Below, one piece after another: positions 50,638 through 56,345 of a stretch of 56,345 nt of DNA (the stretch's first letter is position 1; each line of letters opens with the position of its first letter). Both the position numbers and the translations under genes were made by a program. Source of the stretch: JBBRCX01 sp038204465 (GTDB lineage: Bacteria; Planctomycetota; Phycisphaerae; Tepidisphaerales; Tepidisphaeraceae); contig JBBRCX010000016.1 in the NCBI GenBank assembly GCA_038204465.1, positions 1 to 56,345 of the forward strand, in the 5' to 3' direction. The notes under the pieces were generated by a model. It saw only the letters and a program-made list of their open reading frames with translations. It was not told the DNA's origin and ran no database searches.

Positions 50638-52872
50638 CTATCCCACCGGTTCCAGCCGCGCGTACTGAAGGATCAGCGTCTTACGGCCCGCCGCGTTAAA
50701 CTCGACCACCGCGCGGGTGTGTTGACCCATGTCCGAGACTTCCGCGATCCTCCCGATGCCGAAGGTCGGGTGCCGTACCATCTGCCCCTGCCGGAACTGC
50801 CCGGCGAGCCCGCGCGCCTCGTTCCGCGCCGTCGAGCGCTCCTCGGACCGATCCGGCAGATCATCCAGGGTCGTGCGGTCGAAGATGTGCAGATGCTCTT
50901 TGGGCATCTCGCTGAGGAACGGACTGGTGGCGGTGCGCTCGCGCAGCCCACGAATCGTGCGGTAGGCAGCCTTGGTCAGGATCAGCCGTTCCTGTGCCCG
51001 GGTGAGACCGACGAAGCAGAGGCGGCGTTCTTCTTCCAGCTCGGCGGGATTCGCCCGCGCCCTGCTGTGCGGCAGGACGCCCTCTTCCAATCCGATCATC
51101 GCCACAACCGGGAATTCCAAGCCTTTGGCTGCGTGCAGCGTCATGAGCGTGACGGCGCCGCCGCCGTCTTTCATGTGGTCGGCATCGCTGACGAGACTGA
51201 CGCGCGCCAGATAATCGTCGAGCGAGCCATCGGGATTCTCCTGGTCATACTCGGCGGCGGAGCTGATCAATTCATTCACGTTGGCAAGCTCTTCCAGCTC
51301 ATCGCCGCCGGCCTTGCGGAGCAGCGCCTCCGTGCCGCTGCTGCGGACGATGTCCTCCATGATCGCCTGCACCGGGCCCCTGGCGCGGTCCAAAAGGTTG
51401 AGCGCGCCGGGCTTCGCCTCGCCCGCGGCCAGCGCGCGCCAGCGCTGGACCAACTCGACGAAAGCCTTGGCCGCCGCCGTTGCGCGGGTCGACAGGCCGG
51501 TGACGCTCGCGGCGCGCGTCATGGCCTCGAACAAGGTGATGCCGTTCCCAATCGCATACGCACAGAGGAGCTTGATGCTGTTGTCGCCGAGCCCGCGCGG
51601 GGGGACGTTCACGATTCGAGTCAGGCTCACTTCATCCGACGGATTCGCGACGACGCGCAGATATGCCAGGACATCCTTGATCTCTTTGCGGTTGTAAAAC
51701 TCGACGCCGCGGGCGATCTGATAGGGAACGCCCGCGCGGCGCAGCGCATCTTCCATCACGCGCGACAGCGAGTTCATGCGGTAGAAAACCGCCATCCCGC
51801 TCCACGCGACCTCATGCCGCTCGTTCAGCGACTTGAGCTGCTGCGTCACGACTTCGGCCTCGTCGTACTCGTCCTGGCAGAGGAAAAGGTCGGCCGGCTC
51901 TCCCTCGCTGTTCTCGGTCCAAAGCGCCTTCTCCTTGCGCTGCGTGTTGTTCGCGATGAGCTTCGAGGCGATCGCAAGGATGATCTTGGTCGAGCGGTAG
52001 TTCTGTTCCAGGCGCACGACCTTCGCGTCGGGGTAGTCGTGCTCGAAGTCGAGAATGTTCTGGATGTCGGCGCCGCGCCAGGCGTAGATCGACTGGTCGG
52101 GATCGCCCACGACGCAGAGGTTGCGGTGCCGCAGCGCCAGGGCGTGGGCGATCACGTACTGGGCGTGATTCGTGTCCTGGTACTCGTCGATCAGCAGGTA
52201 GCGAAACCTTTCCTGGAGGTGGTTGAGAACCTCGGGGAAGTCTCGGAATGCCTGGGCCGTGCGGAGAAGCAGGTCGTCGAAGTCGAGCCCATTATTCTGC
52301 GCCAGCAGCTGCTGGTACTTGGTGTACACGCGGGCAACCGTCCGCTGGTGGAAGTCACCCGCCGACTGCGCGAACGCCTCGGGCGAGAGCAGTTGGTTCT
52401 TCGCATTGCTGATCGTCGCGTGCACGGTTGAAGGGGAAAAGTTCGTGCTGGAAATCTCCAGGGCTTTCAGCGCATCCTTGATCAGCTTCGTCTGGTCGGC
52501 CGAATCGTAAATGGTGAAGTTGGGCGCCAGGCCGATCATCGGGGAGAAGTGGCGCAGGATGCGCAGGCACAGCGAATGGAACGTGCAGATGGTCGGCCAG
52601 GGCTGGTCGAGCTTGCCGAAATCGCGCACCGGGCGGGCGCACACCGCCGAAACGCGGGCCTTCATCTCTCCCGCGGCCTTGTTGGTGAAGGTGATGGCGA
52701 GAATCGAGGAGCCAGGGATGCCCAGGCTGGTCAGATAGGCGACGCGCCGCGTAATCACGCGGGTCTTGCCGCTGCCGGCCCCGGCGATAATCAACAGCGG
52801 GCCATCCACATGGGTCACGGCCTCGCGCTGCGCGTCGGTCAGCCCCTCCAGCAACTTCTCGGTCTGCAACAC
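50638..52872 (-). CDS. pcrA: UvrD/PcrA-type ATP-dependent DNA helicase
   Basis: A 744-residue superfamily 1 helicase that unwinds DNA 3' to 5' in nucleotide excision and mismatch repair. LTDAQREAV (Q-motif), GAGSGKT (Walker A), LLIDEYQDTNHAQ (motif II), VGDPDQSIYAWRGAD (motif III), NYRSTKIIL (IV), TLHAAKGLEFP (V) and VGLTRAQERL (VI) are all present. The C-terminal tail ends with GQMVRHPTFGIGRI, as in PcrA. The start is GTG at 52872 with GGAG 5 nt upstream; a TATAGT box at 52928-52933 would begin transcription downstream of the alternative start at 52929. Confidence 0.96.
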   Translation of the reverse strand: MLQTEKLLEGLTDAQREAVTHVDGPLLIIAGAGSGKTRVITRRVAYLTSLGIPGSSILAITFTNKAAGEMKARVSAVCARPVRDFGKLDQPWPTICTFHSLCLRILRHFSPMIGLAPNFTIYDSADQTKLIKDALKALEISSTNFSPSTVHATISNAKNQLLSPEAFAQSAGDFHQRTVARVYTKYQQLLAQNNGLDFDDLLLRTAQAFRDFPEVLNHLQERFRYLLIDEYQDTNHAQYVIAHALALRHRNLCVVGDPDQSIYAWRGADIQNILDFEHDYPDAKVVRLEQNYRSTKIILAIASKLIANNTQRKEKALWTENSEGEPADLFLCQDEYDEAEVVTQQLKSLNERHEVAWSGMAVFYRMNSLSRVMEDALRRAGVPYQIARGVEFYNRKEIKDVLAYLRVVANPSDEVSLTRIVNVPPRGLGDNSIKLLCAYAIGNGITLFEAMTRAASVTGLSTRATAAAKAFVELVQRWRALAAGEAKPGALNLLDRARGPVQAIMEDIVRSSGTEALLRKAGGDELEELANVNELISSAAEYDQENPDGSLDDYLARVSLVSDADHMKDGGGAVTLMTLHAAKGLEFPVVAMIGLEEGVLPHSRARANPAELEEERRLCFVGLTRAQERLILTKAAYRTIRGLRERTATSPFLSEMPKEHLHIFDRTTLDDLPDRSEERSTARNEARGLAGQFRQGQMVRHPTFGIGRIAEVSDMGQHTRAVVEFNAAGRKTLILQYARLEPVG

Positions 52873-52927
52873 GATTGCTCCAACGCTCCTTCGGGCCGGC
52901 CCTGGCGAGAAAATCCGCTCGACGCGC

Positions 52928-52933
52928 ACTATA
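52928..52933 (-). promoter_or_regulatory. TATAGT -10 box of pcrA
   Basis: A minus-strand TATAGT places the transcription start near 52921, with a leader of about 50 nt to the GTG at 52872. This argues against the upstream start at 52929. The -35 region is weak. Confidence 0.45.
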
Positions 52934-53001
52934 GCAGAGCCAACTGGCGGCCGAAACGCGGCTCGCGCGCCATGGGCGCGTCGGATAGACTCTCACGGAA
53001 G

Positions 53002-53568
53002 ATGTTGAAACGCCCCTTCTCTCCGGCCGCGGCTGTCTGCGCAATCCTGATCGGCTGCGTGGTCGTGCTGTGGCTGCGGAGCTATCGCGAAGGGGACCTG
53101 ATCGGCTGGGAAAAAATCGCGATCTCCGATGACGGCCCCGGCGCGACCATCGACGGATCGGGAGTGTTCTCGGCCCGAGGGTCGATCGGCATCGGCGGAT
53201 TCCGCCAGGAAATTTCTGAGCCGAAGCAGGTACAGATTGCGCGGCAGAAGAAGAATGCGGCGGTGCGCCAGGGGATGGCGATGGACGGATCGTTCTCATA
53301 TCACGTCATCGAGGAGCCGAATGAGTTGTTCCGTTACGGCGATTCGACCGATCCGCGCGGATGGCTCGGCTTCGTCTGCCGCTGGGGTAAGGCGGTGCGG
53401 CCGGGGAACACGATCGAGACCGATCACGGCATCGCGATCCCGTACTGGTTTGCGGCGCTCCTGCTGGGGATCGTGCCGCTCCGCTGGCTCGTTCGCGGCG
53501 GACGGAGCGGAAAAGAAACGCCCTCCGTCATGGAGACGAAGGGCGATCGATCGTCCCGGGTTGTCTGA
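53002..53568 (+). CDS. Planctomycete-type hypothetical membrane protein
   Basis: A 188-residue protein with helices near both ends (about 11-27 and 148-165). WLRSYREGDLIGWEKIAI, then ISDDGPG and a glycine-rich stretch (GSIGIGGF), and PYWFAALLLGIVPLRWLVRGGRSGK at the end follow a pattern common in Planctomycetota hypotheticals (a charged helix, beta segment, then a PYW...LLP-LRxL helix). Function unknown. It is divergent from pcrA. TAGACT 10 nt upstream of the ATG may be the promoter. Confidence 0.7.
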   Translation: MLKRPFSPAAAVCAILIGCVVVLWLRSYREGDLIGWEKIAISDDGPGATIDGSGVFSARGSIGIGGFRQEISEPKQVQIARQKKNAAVRQGMAMDGSFSYHVIEEPNELFRYGDSTDPRGWLGFVCRWGKAVRPGNTIETDHGIAIPYWFAALLLGIVPLRWLVRGGRSGKETPSVMETKGDRSSRVV

Positions 53569-53572
53569 CCTG

Positions 53573-53944
53573 TCATTCAGCGGGCGACCATGCCTGCAGC
53601 TCACTCAGGAATTCGTGCAGCGCGCTCGCGCTGTTGTGCTCCGCGTCGTCGCCCTGGTGCAGCAGGGTGAACGTCTCGCGGCTTCCCGCCTTGGCGAGCT
53701 GCTGGAGGGCTTCCTTATACGGGCTCCGCGACAGCACCTCGTGATAGCGGGCGCGGAAGTACTCGTAGCCGTCCGGGTGCTCCTCAAACCATTCCCACAG
53801 CGACTTGGGCGGACCGAGATGCGTCAGCACGTGGTCCACCTTGCACCATTCGCGCAGATCCGCCGTCAGGCCGACCGGTTCGACCCAGATCCGCTGCCCG
53901 TCATCGGGCTCGACCGCATCAAGAAAGTGCTTGACCTTAATCAT
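53573..53944 (-). CDS. DUF488 family protein
   Basis: A 123-residue protein. MIKVKHFLDAVEPDDGQRIWVEPVGLT matches the DUF488 opening, and the ending TLLHQGDDAEHNSASAL matches the TLLY-DxxHN motif. The family is of unknown function. WEWFEEHPDGYEYFRARYHEVL is the typical middle. AGGAG lies 9 nt before the ATG, just after the hairpin at 53965-53992. Confidence 0.9.
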   Translation of the reverse strand: MIKVKHFLDAVEPDDGQRIWVEPVGLTADLREWCKVDHVLTHLGPPKSLWEWFEEHPDGYEYFRARYHEVLSRSPYKEALQQLAKAGSRETFTLLHQGDDAEHNSASALHEFLSELQAWSPAE

Positions 53945-53964
53945 CGGAGGCGGCTCCTTTGAAC

Positions 53965-53992
53965 CGGGAGCCCGATTCCTGCCGGGCTCCCG
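53965..53992. terminator. 10-bp perfect hairpin upstream of the DUF488 gene
   Basis: CGGGAGCCCG and CGGGCTCCCG flank ATTCCTGC. It is about 130 nt downstream of the modAB stop and about 20 nt above the DUF488 start on the same strand. It may be a terminator or attenuator for the modAB transcript, but a T-run is absent. Confidence 0.45.
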
Positions 53993-54121
53993 TCTAGTAA
54001 TTAGACGATGAAAAGATTGTGAAGTTTGCTTACGAACTTCGACCGCGCGCCGTGGCGGTTGCCGTTCGGCTCGGTAACCGTTTTCGGGCTGCTTTTGGAT
54101 AAGTGCTGCAGGCTGGCGGCG

Positions 54122-55594
54122 CTACTCCCGGCGAGTGGCGGGAAGGCGGTTGTAAATGAAGATGACTGAGATAGAGACGGCGGTCAGCGCGACGACGGGG
54201 GCGATCGCCCTACCGAGGTCGCCCGATGTGTAGGCATCGTAGACGACCAGGGGCAGCGTCTGCAGCTTGCCGAATCCGCCAAGAACCATGACCGTTGCCC
54301 CAAACTCTCCCAGCGCCCGGGCAAAGGCGAGAAGCAACCCGCTGGCGATTCCGCGCCGGGCCATCGGCAGGCTCACGTGCCAGAAGACCTGCAGCAGGTT
54401 TGCGCCCATCAGCCGCGCCACTTCCTCCATCTCGCGATCCACCCCGGCGAAAGCAGCCTTTGCCGGCAGGTAGAGCATTGGCAGCGCGACCACCGCTGAT
54501 GCGATGACCGCACCATGCCAGTTGAACAGCAGGCTATACCCATGGAATGCATGCGCGAGCGCTGTGCCCAGCGGCCCGCGGGCGCCGAAGGCGACGACGA
54601 GCAGATAACCAACGACAGTCGGCGGCAGGACCAGCGGCACGGTCAGGAGGGCATCCACCAGGCTGCGGCCGGGAAAGCGCCAGCGCGCGAGGCCAAACGC
54701 CAACGGGATCCCGATCAGTGCGACGAGCGCCGCTGACGCGAAGGCCACCCGCAATGACATTGCCAACGGATGGCGGAGCGATGACACTTCAACGGTGGGC
54801 GGCTTCGGAGCCTCGGCCGACTGATTTAATGTGGAACGGGCGGCGCCTGCTATCGGTTGAAACCCGCGCGACGCGAAGATCGCCTGCGCCTCAGGCCCGA
54901 TGAGATACTCGATGAACCGCCGCGCGTCCTGGGGCGCGCTGGCGCGCTTGAGGATGACGGCGGGATATTCGATTCGGTCATGAAGCGACGGATCCGCCGT
55001 GGCGACAACACGCACCCGCCCTTTCGAGGCGGCTGCATCGGTGGCGTACACAACGCCGGCCGCCGCTTCGCCGCGTTCGACATATGCAAGCACCTGCCGC
55101 GCGTTGACACCCGTGACGAGGCGTTGCGACAGCGCCTCGCGAAGACCGAGCCGGTCGAAGACCTGCGCGGTGTACGCCCCCGCCGGCACCAGCGTGGGTT
55201 GGCCAACGGCGATTCGTTTGAAGCGCGGATCGGTGAGGTCCTGAAACGAGAGCGGGTGCTGCTTCGCATCCATTGGAACGATGAGGACGAGGGCGTTTGC
55301 GGCGATGATTCGCCGGGTCTCGGCATCAGCCATTCCATTTCGAATCAGTTCGTCAGCCTGGGTGGAGGCGGCGGGGATGAAGAGGTCGATGGGAGCGCCG
55401 TTGACGATCTGCGTGAGGAGCTGACCGGAGGCGCCGAAGTTAAATTCGACGCGCTGGCCGGTCGTTTGCCGATAACGTTCACCCGCGTCGAGCAGCGCCT
55501 CCCGCAGGCTGATCGCGGCTGAGACGGAAATGTCTCCGGCGTGCGCGCTGACGCACAGCAGCAGACACATGATGAACGCGGGTGAGCAGGTCAT
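54122..55594 (-). CDS. Molybdate ABC transporter, ModA-ModB fusion
   Basis: A 490-residue natural fusion. Residues 1-19 are a signal sequence. Residues 20-250 are the ModA binding protein (VSAAISLREALLDAGERY, NFGASGQLLTQI, GAPIDLFIPAAS, GVVYATDA). A short linker leads to the ModB permease (about 270-490), with five or six helices and the EAA loop EEVARLMGANLLQVFWHVSL and the family end ARALGEFGATVMVLGGF. ModA captures molybdate or tungstate; ModB passes it inward. They are normally separate proteins. ModC ATPase is not beside it. A single chain fixes one binding domain per permease subunit. Confidence 0.93.
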   Translation of the reverse strand: MTCSPAFIMCLLLCVSAHAGDISVSAAISLREALLDAGERYRQTTGQRVEFNFGASGQLLTQIVNGAPIDLFIPAASTQADELIRNGMADAETRRIIAANALVLIVPMDAKQHPLSFQDLTDPRFKRIAVGQPTLVPAGAYTAQVFDRLGLREALSQRLVTGVNARQVLAYVERGEAAAGVVYATDAAASKGRVRVVATADPSLHDRIEYPAVILKRASAPQDARRFIEYLIGPEAQAIFASRGFQPIAGAARSTLNQSAEAPKPPTVEVSSLRHPLAMSLRVAFASAALVALIGIPLAFGLARWRFPGRSLVDALLTVPLVLPPTVVGYLLVVAFGARGPLGTALAHAFHGYSLLFNWHGAVIASAVVALPMLYLPAKAAFAGVDREMEEVARLMGANLLQVFWHVSLPMARRGIASGLLLAFARALGEFGATVMVLGGFGKLQTLPLVVYDAYTSGDLGRAIAPVVALTAVSISVIFIYNRLPATRRE

Positions 55595-55708
55595 AATCGG
55601 CAGAACACCGGCGCGTTATATCCGCGCCGCGGGGGCAACCGAAATCGCGACAGAACAAACCCGCGGATGATCTCTCGGGCTTGCGGCCGCAGGCAGCGAT
55701 CGCCGAGA

Positions 55709-55721
55709 ATATGATTCATAT
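55709..55721. promoter_or_regulatory. AT-rich palindrome upstream of modAB
   Basis: ATATGA and TCATAT flank a T. It lies in the modAB/RRM divergent region, 115 bp from the modAB start. It could be an operator, perhaps for a ModE-like regulator; ModE sites usually have GTTATAT arms, so this is only a possibility. Confidence 0.3.
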
Positions 55722-55743
55722 AGGAAATTCGGGGATTTTTTTC

Positions 55744-55773
55744 TTGGCAGCGTCGCCCCGATCGGTTTAGGAT
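55744..55773 (+). promoter_or_regulatory. Candidate sigma-70 promoter of the RRM protein gene
   Basis: TTGGCA (55744-55749), 18-bp spacer, TAGGAT (55768-55773). Predicted start near 55780 leaves a leader of about 190 nt. The 55595-55969 spacer holds no gene. Confidence 0.5.
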
Positions 55774-55891
55774 CAGAATTTAGGTGGCGACTTCCGTCGA
55801 TCGGCATCAGGAAAGAGTCTCGTGCTCGGACCTCTCTGCGTTTCTGTGTCGCACTCCTTCCGCATCGTTGGCGTGTCACCCTCTTTCAATT

Positions 55892-55956
55892 CAGCCCGGA
55901 AAGAAACGTGTGGAGGCTCAAGGCCTCTGAAATCGGGCTGCAATCTACCCGCGTAG
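55892..55956 (+). promoter_or_regulatory. Structured 5' leader of the RRM protein gene
   Basis: CAGCCCG (55892-55898) pairs with CGGGCTG (55934-55940) and encloses a hairpin, GAGGC-TCAAG-GCCTC (55913-55927). A third hairpin, CTAC-CCGC-GTAG (55945-55956), touches the AGGAG ribosome site. Cold- or self-regulation through this leader is possible. Confidence 0.45.
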
Positions 55957-55969
55957 AGGAGATCAACCG

Positions 55970-56345
55970 ATGGGTAAGAAGCTGTATGTCGGAAACCTGA
56001 GTTACGAAGTCGACAGCTCTGTACTGGAGCAGTTGTTCGGCGCGCACGGCCAGGTTGTGTCGGCGCAGATCATCAACGATCGCGACACGGGCCGCAGCAA
56101 GGGATTCGGCTTCGTCGAGATGGCGAACGACAACGAGGCCCAGGCAGCGATCGAGGCCCTCAACGGTCAGGAACACAACGGCCGCGCGCTCACCGTCAAT
56201 GAAGCGCGACCGCGCGAGGAGCGCGGCGGAGGAGGAGGCGGTGGTGGTTACGGGGGTGGGGGCGGCGGTGGCGGCCGGCGCGGGGGTGGCGGCGGAGGCG
56301 GGGGCTTCGGGGGCAGTAGCGGGGGCGGGGGCGGTGGTGGACGAA
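55970..56345 (+). CDS. Glycine-rich RNA-recognition-motif protein (partial, 3' end missing)
   Basis: The gene runs off the window end after about 125 codons. One RRM domain (about 1-80) has RNP2 LYVGNL (5-10) and RNP1 KGFGFVEM (44-51), both with the aromatic residues that stack on RNA. A tail rich in glycine and arginine (GGGGGGYGGG, GRR) begins about residue 86. Such small RRM proteins occur in cyanobacteria and Planctomycetota and are often cold-induced RNA chaperones. AGGAG lies upstream of ATG 55970. It is not visible how long the tail is. Confidence 0.93.
   Translation, partial: MGKKLYVGNLSYEVDSSVLEQLFGAHGQVVSAQIINDRDTGRSKGFGFVEMANDNEAQAAIEALNGQEHNGRALTVNEARPREERGGGGGGGGYGGGGGGGGRRGGGGGGGGFGGSSGGGGGGGR

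Noticed and set aside
50551..52431. Plus-strand open frame of 626 codons opposite pcrA
   Set aside because: No recognisable domain; all helicase motifs are on the minus strand.
1..56345. tRNA, rRNA, CRISPR arrays, prophage or integrase genes
   Set aside because: I looked for cloverleaf ends, regular spaced repeats and phage or integrase motifs and found none.

Overview
The window is GC-rich DNA that reads like a chromosome segment from the Planctomycetota, most likely a soil or freshwater Phycisphaerae-type bacterium. The clues are a prepilin of the planctomycete (G)FTIVELLVVIGIIAVLIGLLLPAV type, membrane proteins with a short C-x2-C-x11-C-x2-C zinc ribbon, an ECF sigma factor carrying a long membrane-anchored C-terminal extension, many carbohydrate-active genes, and LPS genes (LptD, heptosyltransferase, GT39) that imply a diderm envelope. 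The phylum call is an inference from gene families; no rRNA or tRNA gene was found.

Layout. 1-9802: a Gfo/Idh/MocA oxidoreductase, small membrane proteins, an iron-dioxygenase-like PhyH protein, a PrxQ-type peroxiredoxin, a DUF2103-like protein with tsaC/sua5, and the outer-membrane LPS assembly protein LptD with a clear sigma-70 promoter. 9803-10704 has no gene but holds two copies of a 146-bp direct repeat, a REP-like element with 15-bp inverted ends, and a 17-bp tandem repeat. 10705-14804: the ECF sigma/zinc-ribbon/membrane fusion, a prepilin and a membrane protein. 15082-16608: a truncated ABC ATPase and a GbsR/MarR regulator with two candidate operator boxes. 16624-24832 (minus strand): two beta-propeller proteins, a MoaD/ThiS-like protein, an FAD monooxygenase, SRPBCC and DUF1579 proteins, and Ada.

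24853-38239 is a minus-strand catabolic block of ten metabolic genes plus a GntR regulator. It holds a rhamnogalacturonan-lyase-like protein, amidohydrolase, HpcH/HpaI aldolase, SDR, GH116-like protein, zinc alcohol dehydrogenase, sugar isomerase/epimerase, BKACE, Ldh-type dehydrogenase and a PhyH dioxygenase. Several neighbours overlap by 4 bp (ATGA), so they are probably cotranscribed. A plausible but unproven role is use of plant pectin-derived sugars by a non-phosphorylative route ending in aldol cleavage. A divergent nitrilase-superfamily gene just outside is frameshifted by one base.

39231-56345: a CPXCG protein, SRPBCC protein, Lhr helicase, GT39 and heptosyltransferase (envelope glycan synthesis), an orphan soluble histidine kinase, a secreted clan GH-A-like glycosidase, PcrA/UvrD helicase, a planctomycete-type membrane protein, a DUF488 protein, a natural ModA-ModB fusion, and at the edge a glycine-rich RRM RNA-binding protein with a structured 5' leader.

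The most unusual observations are the sigma factor fused to a membrane zinc-ribbon module that recurs twice more in the window, the ModA-ModB fusion, a GH116-like protein lacking the expected catalytic residues, a PhyH-like protein with HxG where HxD is expected, several TATAAT boxes 6-7 nt from start codons (leaderless mRNAs), and two kinds of short mobile-looking repeat.
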